Assembly: GCF_014697545.1 (NCBI RefSeq) | Contig: NZ_JACJSA010000012.1 | Coordinates: 1 to 64,000 of the forward strand | DNA: 64,000 nt | DNA from: Oscillatoria sp. FACHB-1407 | Lineage (GTDB): Bacteria > Cyanobacteriota > Cyanobacteriia > Elainellales > Elainellaceae | Direction: 5' to 3' | In this document: positions 54,345-63,812 of the stretch, piece by piece | Layout of the letters: each line of letters begins with the position of its first letter | Position numbering within the stretch: position 1 is the first letter of the stretch | Program-made: the position numbers and the translations under genes | The notes under the pieces: generated by a model | What the model was told of the DNA's origin: nothing | The model's database searches: none | What the model saw: the letters and a program-made list of their open reading frames with translations, nothing else

Positions 54345-55064
54345 CTAGCTTACCGTTTGTCGCGATTTAGTACCTGAAAAGCGATCGCGAATTCGGTCTA
54401 ATTCTAGTTCTGTCAAGTAATCAACCGCCCAGTTTGCCCGACGCTGCATCATGTGAAATGGGTAGGTATTCGCCACACCAACCACCTGAATGCCTGCCCG
54501 TTTTGCCGCTTCAATACCTGCAAACGTATCTTCGATCGCCAGACATTCATTGGGTTGCAATAGTAAATCAGGAAACTGTTGATTTAACCGTTTAATCGCT
54601 AACAAATATCCTTCTGGCTCTGGCTTGCTCTGCGTAATTTCGTCACCTGCCACGATCGCCGCAAAGTGTTGAGACAACTGCGATCGCTCCAACACTAACT
54701 CAATCTCAGCCCGCATGGCACCGCTCACCACCGCCATCTTGATCTGGGCTGACCGCAATTGAAAGATCAAATCGGCTAACCCAGGGTAAATTGGGAGTTT
54801 CTCAATCACCTCTAGCTGTTGTTGATAGGCACGCGATTTGCGAGCGATCAACTCATCTAAATATTTGTCCGTCACTATTCGACCTCGCCGCGCCAACAGA
54901 TCGGTCAAACAGGCGCGATCGCTTCGTCCTACGCAGACCTGCCAATATTCCTCCGGTTTGGGGCGCAGATTTTCTTCAATCAAAAGCTGATCGATCAACT
55001 TTTGATGTAACGGCTCATCATTAATAATGACTCCGTTGAAGTCAAACAAAACGGCTTTTAGCAT
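54345..55064 (-). CDS. HAD-family hydrolase (phosphoglucomutase-like branch)
   Basis: A 239-aa protein with the haloacid dehalogenase fold. Motif I is LFDFNGVIINDE (6-17): the nucleophile Asp8 is there, but the second acidic residue is Asn10 instead of Asp. Motif II Ser is in MAVVSGAMRAE (about 112-122), motif III Lys in QSKPEPEGYLLA and motif IV in CLAIEDTFAGIEAAKRAGI. The helical cap after motif I places it with beta-phosphoglucomutase-like phosphatases. The Asn change should alter acid-base catalysis unless it is usual in this subfamily. Confidence 0.85.
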   Translation of the reverse strand: MLKAVLFDFNGVIINDEPLHQKLIDQLLIEENLRPKPEEYWQVCVGRSDRACLTDLLARRGRIVTDKYLDELIARKSRAYQQQLEVIEKLPIYPGLADLIFQLRSAQIKMAVVSGAMRAEIELVLERSQLSQHFAAIVAGDEITQSKPEPEGYLLAIKRLNQQFPDLLLQPNECLAIEDTFAGIEAAKRAGIQVVGVANTYPFHMMQRRANWAVDYLTELELDRIRDRFSGTKSRQTVS

Positions 55065-55306
55065 ACGGTAGCCTTTGGGGAGCGAGCAATGGGAAACAGA
55101 AGAATAAAAATTTAATAATTTATTAATAATTTATCGTCCATCGTTCGTGGCTAATGGTCAATGGCAGGATGTGCAACTTTTGCCCCTCATCCTAACCTTT
55201 CTGCCAGAGAGGAGCTTTTCAAAAAAGCTAAAATTCCCTCGCTTGTAGGAAAAGGCCAGGGTAAGGGCACTAACAATAACCGATCAACCGAACCAATCAT
55301 TGCCGA

Positions 55307-56179
55307 TTAACCGCTGACTACCCACTGCTCGCCACCGACCGTTGACCATTGATCACGAATCTCCTCAAGCGATCGCCCCAACCTCGGCTTCACGCCCCGC
55401 GTAATTTGGTGAATACCCCAGACCATCTCCGTTTGCACCGCTCCAAATCCGGCACTACCCATCCAGGCATCGACACTTCCAGCGGCAAAATCCTTGATAT
55501 AGGGTTCTTCAAAGATCTCCATCAACCAGGGAGTATGGCGCAAGACTCCTTGATTGCCGTCTAAAATAATCACCTCGCCACCAACTGTGAGCAGACGAAA
55601 AGCTTCTTGCAAGATCTGCTTTGAAACTTCAGACGGAGTTTCATGAAACAGCAGCGATGCGGTCACCAGATCAAAGCTGGCATTGGGAAGTCCTGTACTT
55701 TCGGCATTGCCATGTCGAAACTGGATCGGCAAACTGGCATCCCGTGCTTTGTCTTCTGCAACCACAAGCATGTAGGGCGACAGATCTATGCCAATCACCT
55801 CGGCATCTGGAAAGGCATACTTCAACAGACGAGTTGTGCTCCCCGTACCGCACCCCAAATCCAAAATCCGCCGGGGTTTTCCCTGGACATGCTCAATCAC
55901 GCTTTGCCGTACCCATTCCTCGTTGGGTGCTAAAACGTATTGGGTAATGGGATCATAGGAAACCGCCGCACCGATCGTGAGATACCCCCCTTCGATGCTG
56001 TGAAAGTTTTGTGAACGGTAGTAATCAGGATAAACCACGGTGGGGTCTGTGAGGCGATCGCACTCCTTCGTCCAATCCTTGCTGTGGTAGTAGCGCGTGA
56101 GCGCATCCCGATCGATTAAAAAGTTTTTGAAAATAGGTGCCAAAAACCGTTCAAAAATAGTGTCCTTCCGAATTGCCAT
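55307..56179 (-). CDS. SAM-dependent methyltransferase (class I)
   Basis: A 290-aa protein. Motif I RILDLGCGTGSTTRLL (about 105-120) and EVIGIDLSPYML (about 128-139) bind SAM; FDLVTASLLFHETP (about 178-191) and VGGEVIILDGN follow. The N-terminal 90 residues (RDALTRYYHSKDWTKECDRL) are a separate helical part. The substrate is unknown. Single gene. Confidence 0.87.
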   Translation of the reverse strand: MAIRKDTIFERFLAPIFKNFLIDRDALTRYYHSKDWTKECDRLTDPTVVYPDYYRSQNFHSIEGGYLTIGAAVSYDPITQYVLAPNEEWVRQSVIEHVQGKPRRILDLGCGTGSTTRLLKYAFPDAEVIGIDLSPYMLVVAEDKARDASLPIQFRHGNAESTGLPNASFDLVTASLLFHETPSEVSKQILQEAFRLLTVGGEVIILDGNQGVLRHTPWLMEIFEEPYIKDFAAGSVDAWMGSAGFGAVQTEMVWGIHQITRGVKPRLGRSLEEIRDQWSTVGGEQWVVSG

Positions 56180-56704
56180 AGAAATGCCTGAGTGAGTGCT
56201 GTTTTTACATAGACGTGTTTTGTGTGGGGTACTTTACACAGAGATGAGCTACACAAAGGTGCTTTAAAACAAGTGATGTTTTACAAAGTGTAATAAATTT
56301 TGGCGGTTAGAACATCATGCAGCTTATGCATCCGTAGTAGCTATAGAGCGAAGAGAGCGATCTTTCTTGCTCTCGGAACCTGGGGCGAGGGATCGCTTAA
56401 GACAACAGTGTTGGATCGTAAACTCAGGTTTCTGGATAACCGAAACGGATTTCCTGCACAATCAGCAACCATGGTGGATTTTCAAAACTCAACTGTCTCA
56501 ACTAGAAAATACAATCGAGCACCGAGCGAGCAACATCACCAGCTATGCATACATTGGAGATTTTTGGGAAAAGCCTAAATCAGGCTTTGAGCTTAACTTA
56601 CTTTCAACCCCCTCAGCCTCAACCCATGGACAAATTCCCCGACTTTTTAGAGAAATCGGGGAGTTGAGTGAATGGATATTGAATTCATTTATTCGATGTA
56701 ACGC
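56180..56704. other. Intergenic stretch with a hairpin
   Basis: An inverted repeat, TTCCCCGACTTTTTAG...AATCGGGGAG, lies at about 56634-56664. Open frames of 92 and 113 aa on the plus strand overlap each other and show no family features, so I do not call them genes. Confidence 0.4.
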
Positions 56705-56989
56705 CTAAAAGTTGTAACGTTCATCGAGCCACGTCCGCACCTCCAATTCAGAATAAAAAACTGAGGTTTGATCGGTGGTGGGGTCATACACGTTCCATAG
56801 CATCTCACCCGCAGACCCTTGAGTTTGCCAAATTTGAGGTTCTGAGTTGCCTGCCATGCGGGCAACCATATTACCCAGCGCGCGGCTGAGCGAGGCAGTC
56901 AGACCGGACTTAACAAATGGCTTCTGAACTGATACATTGGAATTTATCTCTGCTCGTTCCTTCTTCAAAAAATAGGCATCGGCTCTCAT
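56705..56989 (-). CDS. Small conserved protein, paralogue of the one at 42287
   Basis: A 94-aa protein. The last 45 residues (SEPQIWQTQGSAGEMLWNVYD, then PTTDQTSVFYSELEVRTWLDE) align with the 99-aa protein at 42287-42586: SEP, T, GE, W.VY.PTT, F..E.EV..W.D.R.Y are shared. The N-terminal half differs. No known family. It is divergent from the LysR gene across 209 bases. Confidence 0.7.
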   Translation of the reverse strand: MRADAYFLKKERAEINSNVSVQKPFVKSGLTASLSRALGNMVARMAGNSEPQIWQTQGSAGEMLWNVYDPTTDQTSVFYSELEVRTWLDERYNF

Positions 56990-57198
56990 ATCATTAACTC
57001 CCGTTGGCTTGGTTGAAGGTAGACCTTGACTTGATTAGATGTAGACAGTGATTTCAGGCTTGCCGTCTACATTTACACTCTATTCATTTCCCAAGAGACA
57101 ATCAAAAGGAAGTATGAATAGAATTCATGAACAAAATCGATAGATAGACCATCGATTTCCAGCACGGGACAATCAGATCCATTCTGAGGGGGGAGTAG

Positions 57199-58155
57199 AT
57201 GAGAGAGGTCAACCGGGACGGCGTTAAATTGTCTCAATTGCGTGCTTTGGTAACCGTTGCAGAGCACGGCAATTTTAGCGAGGCAGCGTTGCATTTAGCG
57301 GTGTCTCAATCTGCTATTAGCCATGCGATCGCCAGTTTGGAACAAGAGTTGGGTGTCATTTTGTTGTCTCGTGGACGGCATGGGGCACGACTAACCCCTG
57401 TGGGTGAGCGCATTACGCAGCACGCGAAGGAAATGCTGCAACTGCTCGACACCATCGGCAAAGAAGCCAACCGCTCGAAGGGGTTGCAGGGTGGCGAAGT
57501 TCGGATCTCCTGTTTTCGCAGCGTCGCGACTCACGTTCTGCCAGAAATCATGGCGGAGTTTCGCAGTGCCTATCCTGCGATCGCCATCACCCTCAATGAA
57601 TTTCGCGGTAATGAGGGGGGGTATGACGGCATTGAGCAATCCCTGCGCGAAGGCAAAGCTGATATTGGGTTTACCTGTCTGCCACCTGCACCTGAATTTG
57701 ACAGGCTAGAGCTGATGCGTGACGAGTACTTTGTCCTTTGTCCACCCCAATGGGACATTCCCCATTCCCTCTGCTGGGAGGATCTCCGCAAGTACCCCAT
57801 TATCTTGCCTCCCGATGATGACTATTGCTCCACGCTCATTCGTAACCACTTTAATAAACTGGTTCAACCCCTCAACGCTCAATACAAAATTAAAGAGGAC
57901 TCGACCATCGTCAGCATGGTGACTCAAGGCTTGGGGATAACGGTTATGGCGCGATTAGCCGCAGAACCAATGCCCCCCGAAATTCAGGTGCGGCGATTGC
58001 CTGTACCTCTAGAGCGGAAAATTTGTGTCGTGACGTTGGCAGATGCGCTCCATTCTCCAGCTGTTTATGCTTTCCTGGAAACCATTAAACGTATGAACCG
58101 ATCGCTTAACCAACCTAAAACAATCTCAGCCAGCGATCGCCTTAAAACGGCATAA
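57199..58155 (+). CDS. LysR-family transcriptional regulator
   Basis: A 318-aa protein. The winged helix-turn-helix (about 11-70) is LSQLRALVTVAEHGNFSEAA...SQSAISHAIASLEQELGV. The effector-binding part (about 98-300) has the two periplasmic-binding-like lobes (ADIGFTCLP, STIVSMVTQGLGITVMARLA). It may control the divergent small gene at 56705 or itself through the shared 209-base region. Inducer unknown. Confidence 0.9.
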   Translation: MREVNRDGVKLSQLRALVTVAEHGNFSEAALHLAVSQSAISHAIASLEQELGVILLSRGRHGARLTPVGERITQHAKEMLQLLDTIGKEANRSKGLQGGEVRISCFRSVATHVLPEIMAEFRSAYPAIAITLNEFRGNEGGYDGIEQSLREGKADIGFTCLPPAPEFDRLELMRDEYFVLCPPQWDIPHSLCWEDLRKYPIILPPDDDYCSTLIRNHFNKLVQPLNAQYKIKEDSTIVSMVTQGLGITVMARLAAEPMPPEIQVRRLPVPLERKICVVTLADALHSPAVYAFLETIKRMNRSLNQPKTISASDRLKTA

Positions 58156-58181
58156 CCCCTCTTTCACCTTAACGGTCTGGT

Positions 58182-58206
58182 TAGGGCGTTTCACGAAACA
58201 CCCCTA
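58182..58206. terminator. Palindrome after the LysR gene
   Basis: TAGGGCGTTTC, ACG, GAAACACCCCTA-type arms with one unpaired position each, 26 bases after the LysR stop. It belongs to the same TAGGGG...CCCCTA family as 13131-13162 and 28151-28176. No T-run follows. Confidence 0.45.
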
Positions 58207-58210
58207 CTGG

Positions 58211-58285
58211 AAATCAGGATCTTGGCGGTTGAAACTGCCGTTATTGAAACAAAACTGACCTGCGTTAGTTCGTCAAAAATTGCAT
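58211..58285 (+). repeat. Partial copy of the dispersed repeat
   Basis: AATCAGGATCTTGGCGGTTG, then AAACTGCCG and CAAAACTGACCTGCGTTAGT match the core of the elements at 16183-16462 and 33557-33690, but the second half is missing. Confidence 0.55.
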
Positions 58286-58303
58286 TTCATTTAATCCATA
58301 ACC

Positions 58304-59974
58304 CTAACCGTCAACGACCCCAGAACGACTGGCTTGAATAATGGGCTTAATCTCGTCGTAAAACTGTTGCCAGGTCGCTACCGCCTCAGGATTCGGCTCT
58401 GCCCCCCACTGCAACAACGCTACCCCATCGCGAAAGTCGATGAGTTGATATCGCGAGGTTTGGGTAATGCGCGTGATGCGATCGCTCAAAAACCGCAAGA
58501 ACTCCCAATCGCTAAAGAAAGCAGGCTGATATTGCAGCGGATACCACAAGTCCGTGATGATGTACTTGACTCGTGCATCTCGGCGATCGTCCCCGCGAAT
58601 CCGCAATTCCGGAAAACGCACCACCTCTCGTCGATTGGACAGGTGCGAGACGATGTGCCCCGTCGCTGACACACTTGCATCCGGCGGAATCTGGGCGATC
58701 AACTGCCGAATCGCCTGAGAATGCTGAAGTTGGCGAGCCGGACTCACATAAACCCACGGTTGAAACGAATCGGGAAAAATCACCGAAAACGCCCGATTGG
58801 GGTTAGAAGTCAGGGTAAACAGGAGCGCGAACCCCAGACACACAACCCAGAACCGCCGAAACCAGGGTTTGAAGTGCAATGGGTGCTTAGACCACCACAA
58901 AATTGTGCCGTAAAACAACCCAGGAACCACTGCCAGCGCGTAGCGCAACTGAAGCGACAGCGCATCTGGATCGTTTTGGATCAAGATGTTGAACAGGGGA
59001 ACGCCCGCCAACAACCAGGCACTCATGGAAATGGATGGGATAAACGCCAGAGGCACCCAGTACCCCAGGAAGTAGCTCAGAGTGCGATCGGGCGGTGTTA
59101 CTAACTCACGCACTGTTCGTACTGGGTCTTGCAAAATGCCTTTCAGCACATCCAGAGTCGATGGATTTTCAATACCCTGGACAAATTGACCATATTGCTC
59201 GACCATAAATCGTCGCCCAATGTCACTGGCAAACGATGGCATCACCATATTTGTGATGGTGACAACGTAGATCACACTGGCAACACACAGCCCCACCCCA
59301 ATCCGAGGGAAGCGACGACTGGCAATGAGATAGATACCAATACCAAACAGGATAATTCCTGCATCCTCACGGACTGCCAGCGTTAATGCCGACAATATGA
59401 CAAACAGCCACCACCACCGTCTTTCCAGGGCTAACAACAACCCAAAAATGTAGAGCGGAATCTGCGAGAAGTCATGAAAGTTAGCAACGGTAGGACCAAT
59501 GACCGCATTCGCGCAGTAGTAACTGATAGTGATCAGGGCGGAGAGATGCGGGGGGTGATAATGCCGTGCCAGGGCATACAATACAAATCCTGCCAGGGTA
59601 ATGAGCGTGACTTGAAGAATCGATAACCCGGCTGGAGATTGAAACAAGGCATAGAATGGCAGCCACAACATGAGCGTTGGGGTGAAATGCTGGGCAAGCC
59701 GCTGATACACCACATCGGGCACAGCCCCGTCATAAATCACGGCACTGGATTCGGTTGAGGAAAGCGAACTTTGAAAGAAGCGACCGTGAAGGCTGTTCCA
59801 GAACACCTGATTAAAGATGCCCTGGTCAAAGGAGACATCCGACGGAAAGAAATTGTAGAACCGCCACAGCACCAGCCCAGTGCAGATGACCCAAAAGAGA
59901 GCAGCCGCGATCGCCACTGACCGCAACTCCGGGTTTTTCTGCCAAATCTTCATCGATTCACTCCTCAAATCCAC
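58304..59974 (-). CDS. DUF2079 membrane protein
   Basis: A 556-aa protein with about nine membrane helices in residues 15-380, then a soluble C-terminal part. SFDQGIFNQVFWNSLHGRFFQSS (about 49-71) and HFTPTLMLWLPFYALFQSPAGLS (about 95-117) are typical of the DUF2079 family, which resembles glycosyltransferases of the mannosyltransferase (GT-C) fold. Function is unknown. The internal ATG at residue 8 (MKIWQKN) is a possible start. Confidence 0.83.
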   Translation of the reverse strand: MDLRSESMKIWQKNPELRSVAIAAALFWVICTGLVLWRFYNFFPSDVSFDQGIFNQVFWNSLHGRFFQSSLSSTESSAVIYDGAVPDVVYQRLAQHFTPTLMLWLPFYALFQSPAGLSILQVTLITLAGFVLYALARHYHPPHLSALITISYYCANAVIGPTVANFHDFSQIPLYIFGLLLALERRWWWLFVILSALTLAVREDAGIILFGIGIYLIASRRFPRIGVGLCVASVIYVVTITNMVMPSFASDIGRRFMVEQYGQFVQGIENPSTLDVLKGILQDPVRTVRELVTPPDRTLSYFLGYWVPLAFIPSISMSAWLLAGVPLFNILIQNDPDALSLQLRYALAVVPGLFYGTILWWSKHPLHFKPWFRRFWVVCLGFALLFTLTSNPNRAFSVIFPDSFQPWVYVSPARQLQHSQAIRQLIAQIPPDASVSATGHIVSHLSNRREVVRFPELRIRGDDRRDARVKYIITDLWYPLQYQPAFFSDWEFLRFLSDRITRITQTSRYQLIDFRDGVALLQWGAEPNPEAVATWQQFYDEIKPIIQASRSGVVDG

Positions 59975-60085
59975 TCACTACCCTCTCATGTCTCTGGTGA
60001 TTACTCAAGATACATGCATTGTGATGCAAGGGTGAATTAATTCAGAGACAATGGACAATGTTCTCTCGATCAAAATGAAACTGGC

Positions 60086-60952
60086 ATGGATCAGGAGTTG
60101 ATTCAGCTTCTAGTCAATGGCGTTGCAGTTGGCAGCATTCTGGCATTGTCCGCTGTGGGGCTAACCCTCACCTACGGCATTCTACGACTGGCAAACTTTG
60201 CCCATGGCGACTTTATGACGCTGGGCGCATTCCTCACCTTAATGGTGAACGGGTTCGGAATTAATATCTGGCTGTCGGTTGCAATAGGAGCCATTCTCAC
60301 CATTGGAGTCGCCCTACTGACTGAAAAATTGATATGGTTGCCAATGCGCGATCGCCGAGCGTCTCCCACAACCCTCATCATTATCTCCATCGGCTTAGCC
60401 TTATTTCTCCGCAACGGCATTATTCTCATTTGGGGCGCAGACAACCAGAAATATAATTTGCCCGTTTTGAGTGCTATTGACGTATTCGGCATCAGGATCT
60501 CTCAAAGTCGGCTCATTGTTGTCCTACTGGCACTTGTGGTCATTTTGGGGCTGCACTTTTTGCTGCAAAACACCAAAATTGGCAAAGCTATGCGAGCTGT
60601 TGCCGACAACGTTGATCTGGCGCGTGTCTCAGGTATTAATGTCGAACGCATTGTCATCTGGACATGGGTTCTTGCCGCAGGATTAACTGCTGTCGGGGGT
60701 GGTATGTATGGGTTAATTACCGCTGTGCGACCCAACATGGGTTGGTTCCTCATTCTGCCCATGTTTGCATCGGTCATTTTAGGTGGCATTGGCAATCCTT
60801 ACGGGGCGATCGCCGGAGCCTTTGTTATCGGTATGACTCAAGAACTCAGCACCTACCTCATGCCCTCTGAATACAAGCTGGGAGTCGCTCTCGTGTTGAT
60901 GGTGCTGGTGTTGCTGATTCGTCCTCAAGGGTTGTTTAGAGGCACGATGTAA
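60086..60952 (+). CDS. Branched-chain amino acid ABC transporter permease (LivH type)
   Basis: A 288-aa membrane protein with about eight helices. LVNGVAVGSILALSAVGLTLTYGILRLANFAHGDFMTLGA (from residue 8) and RAVADNVDLARVSGINVERIV (about 171-191) are LivH features. In cyanobacteria the related NatD subunit belongs to the N-I neutral amino acid transporter. The other subunits are not nearby, so the full transporter is encoded elsewhere. Confidence 0.88.
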   Translation: MDQELIQLLVNGVAVGSILALSAVGLTLTYGILRLANFAHGDFMTLGAFLTLMVNGFGINIWLSVAIGAILTIGVALLTEKLIWLPMRDRRASPTTLIIISIGLALFLRNGIILIWGADNQKYNLPVLSAIDVFGIRISQSRLIVVLLALVVILGLHFLLQNTKIGKAMRAVADNVDLARVSGINVERIVIWTWVLAAGLTAVGGGMYGLITAVRPNMGWFLILPMFASVILGGIGNPYGAIAGAFVIGMTQELSTYLMPSEYKLGVALVLMVLVLLIRPQGLFRGTM

Positions 60953-61052
60953 GAGAAGCAATAGGGGACAAAGCATTCAGCAGAGTGATCTGAAAAGATA
61001 CAGACACACCCCACTCCACGCCTCGCCCCCATTCCTTAATATAAAATCCGTC

Positions 61053-61160
61053 TTATTTGAGGATGCCGAAGTAATAAGCAGCCACAACAAAGTTAACCAC
61101 GAGCAACAAAAGTGCCCAGGCGGTACGGAAGGTATAAGGAGGTTTTGCCTTTGAGGTCAT
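61053..61160 (-). CDS. psaX: Photosystem I subunit PsaX
   Basis: A 35-aa protein starting MTSKAKPPYTFRTAWALLLL and ending AAYYFGILK, with one membrane helix (about 13-30). It matches closely the PsaX sequence I recall from Thermosynechococcus (K-A-K-P-Y-FRT-W-A-LLL...NF-VAAYYFGI). PsaX is a small peripheral helix of photosystem I found only in some cyanobacteria. It stands alone between natD-like and lipA genes, with its own AT-rich upstream region. It is too short for most gene finders. Confidence 0.88.
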   Translation of the reverse strand: MTSKAKPPYTFRTAWALLLLVVNFVVAAYYFGILK

Positions 61161-61300
61161 AGAGATTCAGTTCCTAGTTAGTGAATTGGTTATGAACTCA
61201 TCACCGCCATTATTGAATAATCCGTAACACCACAAAGCATTTGTTGCAAAAACTCAATAATGTTAAGAAAAACAAAAACTAACTTCCCACTCCCTACTTC

Positions 61301-62251
61301 CTATCCCTCTTCCCCTGCATGATACGAACTCCGAACTAAGGGACCCGATCGCACATGGCTAAAGCCCATCTCACGAGCGATCGCCCCCAGTTGGTCAAAC
61401 TCATCCGGTGTCCAATACTTCTGCACGGGCAGGTGGTCGAGGGATGGGCGCATGTATTGCCCCAATGTGATGCGATCGCAGCCTACCTGGCGTAAATCCT
61501 GCATCGTCTCGATCACCTCTGCCTCGGTTTCGCCATGCCCCAGCATTAAGCCTGACTTCGTGGGAATCGTTGCATCCAGTTCCTTAACGATTTGCAGCAC
61601 TCGCAGCGATCGCTCATACTTGGCTCCCCGTCGCACAGGTCCTTGAAGCCGTCGCACTGTCTCAATATTGTGGTTATAACAGGCAGGTTGAGCCGCAACT
61701 ACCGTCGCAACGCGCTGTCGCTGTGCCGTCTCTCCCTCCAGACCTCCCCAAAAATCAGGAGTTAGCACCTCAATTTGAGTCCCTGAGTTTGCCGCTCGAA
61801 TCGCTTGCATTGTCTGAGCAAACCATCCCGCCCCCTGATCTGGTAAATCATCCCGTGTCACCGAGGTGAGAACAACATAGCGCAACCCCAACAAGCGTAC
61901 TGATTCTGCTACTTTTTGAGGCTCCTCTGGGTCGAGGGGCATGGGCGCATGACCCTTGTCCACCTGGCAAAACCCACAAGAACGGGTGCAAATCGGTCCC
62001 ATCAGCAAAAACGTTGCCGTTTGATTGGCATAGCACTCGCCTCGATTGGGACACCGCCCCTCCTCACAAATCGTGTGAATCTGGCGTTGTTTAATAATTT
62101 GCTGGACTGTCGAGATCTCGCTCGCCTTGCCAATGGGACGCCGCAACCACGCAGGCAAGATTTCGTGGGGCACCTCACGGTTGGGCGATCGCTTCACAGG
62201 TTGAGCCGCTGGCATCGGAGAGGAAATCGGTTGTTCAGTTTCAAAGGGCAT
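61301..62251 (-). CDS. lipA: Lipoyl synthase
   Basis: A 316-aa radical-SAM enzyme that inserts sulfur into octanoyl groups to make lipoate. The auxiliary cluster cysteines are in [13 protein letters not shown] (about 59-71), the radical-SAM CxxxCxxC in CTRSCGFCQ (about 87-95), and the C-terminal RSSYHAGE holds the conserved Ser ligand (RSSYHA). [20 protein letters not shown] is also typical. Length is normal. Cyanobacteria often have two lipA genes; this may be either. Confidence 0.95.
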   Translation of the reverse strand: MPFETEQPISSPMPAAQPVKRSPNREVPHEILPAWLRRPIGKASEISTVQQIIKQRQIHTICEEGRCPNRGECYANQTATFLLMGPICTRSCGFCQVDKGHAPMPLDPEEPQKVAESVRLLGLRYVVLTSVTRDDLPDQGAGWFAQTMQAIRAANSGTQIEVLTPDFWGGLEGETAQRQRVATVVAAQPACYNHNIETVRRLQGPVRRGAKYERSLRVLQIVKELDATIPTKSGLMLGHGETEAEVIETMQDLRQVGCDRITLGQYMRPSLDHLPVQKYWTPDEFDQLGAIAREMGFSHVRSGPLVRSSYHAGEEG

Positions 62252-62826
62252 AAAGTTTCAGCATTAAGGCGACTACCCAAAGGACAAAGCCAATCTCAAT
62301 TGTAAAGCAACCTTTCTTGCAGGTCTGTCCCCCTCTTTGAACCTCTCCCGATAAGCCTTATGCTAAGGAGATACAGGTTATTTTGCCTGTAGAGTGTATT
62401 GGTTCTGCCTCAGATGAGACACGGATCAGGAACTCGCCCCACATCACTGGGTATTTTTTGCGCCTTTTGTTCCTTGTTATTCAAGAATCGCCACAATTAC
62501 GCTTCGGCTTGTTTAGCTTTTGTGTATGAAACGCTAATATTTGGGATATCTAGGAAATAGAGTGCAGCTTGGTTTGAAAGCAAAATTGATACCGCCTGAA
62601 ATGAAAGCCATTCTGTCATTGAGCAGTTACACTAGTTCATGCTGGCGTATATGGGATCTGCAACTTACGGTGAGTTCAGCGTTAGCTGGCTTGAGCGAAT
62701 GTCTGTGATACCAATTCCCGCTTTCTCTATACCGAAGTCACATCCCGTCGTCAGGATGAAAAGGGGCGATGTCACCGAAGCCTGACCTTTCATTTGTTCC
62801 TTCAGTCACCACCAGAGGAGTCCGTC
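62252..62826. other. Intergenic stretch, nothing clear
   Basis: About 575 bases between divergent lipA and the CheY-like gene. I looked for a tRNA or small RNA fold and found none I would support. Confidence 0.4.
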
Positions 62827-63378
62827 GTGGCAAGTCACAAGATTCTGGTCATTGATGACAGCAGAGTCATCCGTAATATGGTTCGGGACATGTTGCCGAA
62901 AGGTAATTTTGAAGTCCTGGAAGCCAAAGATGGCGTTGAGGGTCTAAACACCATTCATCAAGAACGCCCAAATTTAATCATGTTAGATTTTCTCCTGCCC
63001 CGGATGAGTGGTTGGGAGGTATTTCAGCAGATTCAAGCCCAACCGGACTTGAGAGCACCTCTGGTGCTGATGTCTGGTCGTAAGGAAGAGGTGACTGAGA
63101 AGATTCCAGAACCCTTCGAGTACTTTGAGTTTATTGAAAAGCCATTTGAACAGCGCGAGTTGGTCGATGCGATCAAGTCGGCAATGGCAAAGTTCAAAAA
63201 GTGGCCCCAACCTGCTGTTGCAGCAGCAAGCACCGCAGCCGCCGTCACAAACGATGCGGCAGGCTCAGCTGAAATTGAGGCACTCCGACAAAAGGTCGAT
63301 AAGATGCAGACTGAGATTGATCTGCTGAAGAAGCAACTGGCGCAGATTTTGACCTTCGTAAAACAAAAACTCAAATAA
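62827..63378 (+). CDS. CheY-like response regulator with C-terminal coiled coil
   Basis: A 183-aa protein. I start at GTG 62827 (V/M-ASHKILVIDDS); an in-frame start at 62794 adds 11 residues. The receiver has the acidic pair DD (about 10-11), phospho-acceptor in LIMLDFLLPRMSGWEVF (Asp about 55), SGR and Lys in FIEKPFEQRELV. After an Ala-rich linker comes a heptad coiled coil (IEALRQKVDKMQTEIDLLKKQLAQIL). No DNA-binding domain, so it probably acts by protein contact. A 52-aa gene follows after 20 bases. Confidence 0.87.
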   Translation: MASHKILVIDDSRVIRNMVRDMLPKGNFEVLEAKDGVEGLNTIHQERPNLIMLDFLLPRMSGWEVFQQIQAQPDLRAPLVLMSGRKEEVTEKIPEPFEYFEFIEKPFEQRELVDAIKSAMAKFKKWPQPAVAAASTAAAVTNDAAGSAEIEALRQKVDKMQTEIDLLKKQLAQILTFVKQKLK

Positions 63379-63398
63379 GGTAGCCTTACAGGACAAAA

Positions 63399-63557
63399 AT
63401 GAGTTGGGAACCAGGAAATCCAAAGGGTTGGGGTGATCCAGCACCCATTGTCCTTGCAGTCTTGTTGTTGGTCATTGCTGGAGCGGCTGTCGATAACTTT
63501 ACCAATGTCATCGCAGAACGCGATCGCTGTGAGGAGTTGCTTAATAGCGCACGTTGA
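63399..63557 (+). CDS. 52-aa single-helix membrane protein
   Basis: From ATG 63399, with AGGA nine bases upstream, the frame reads MSWEPGNPKGWGDPAP, a hydrophobic helix (about 17-31) and DNFTNVIAERDRCEELLNSAR. It follows the CheY-like gene by 20 bases on the same strand, so it is probably in one operon. No family is known to me. Confidence 0.6.
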   Translation: MSWEPGNPKGWGDPAPIVLAVLLLVIAGAAVDNFTNVIAERDRCEELLNSAR

Positions 63558-63590
63558 TTAGTCGCGAGTGCAATTGGTAGCCATGGTCGA

Positions 63591-63745
63591 TTGCTAATGG
63601 TCAATGGTTAATGGTCAATAGTCAATGGTTAATGGTCAATAGTCAATGGCTAATGGTCAGGGGTCAATGGTTAATAGTCAATAGTCAATGGCTAATGGTC
63701 AGGGGTCAATGGTCAATGGTTAATAGTCAATAGTCAACGGTCATA
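63591..63745. repeat. Short tandem repeats (TCAATGGT/TAATGGT type)
   Basis: About 20 heptamer or variant units of GGTCAAT, GGTTAAT and AGTCAAT, with GGGGTCA in places. The same family occurs at 37081-37180, and short reverse copies (CATTGACTATTGACTATCGAC) lie at 63786-63806. Confidence 0.85.
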
Positions 63746-63812
63746 GCTCTGGTAAAGACGGGCTTTATTGCAGTCGATGACCAATCATTGACTATTGACT
63801 ATCGACTCATCT

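Noticed and set aside
56300-56708. Two overlapping plus-strand frames of 92 and 113 aa
   Set aside because: No ribosome binding site, no family features, and they overlap each other in different frames beside a repeat-like hairpin.
62252-62793. Possible small RNA or tRNA between lipA and the CheY-like gene
   Set aside because: No cloverleaf, CCA end or conserved small-RNA motif could be recognised by eye.
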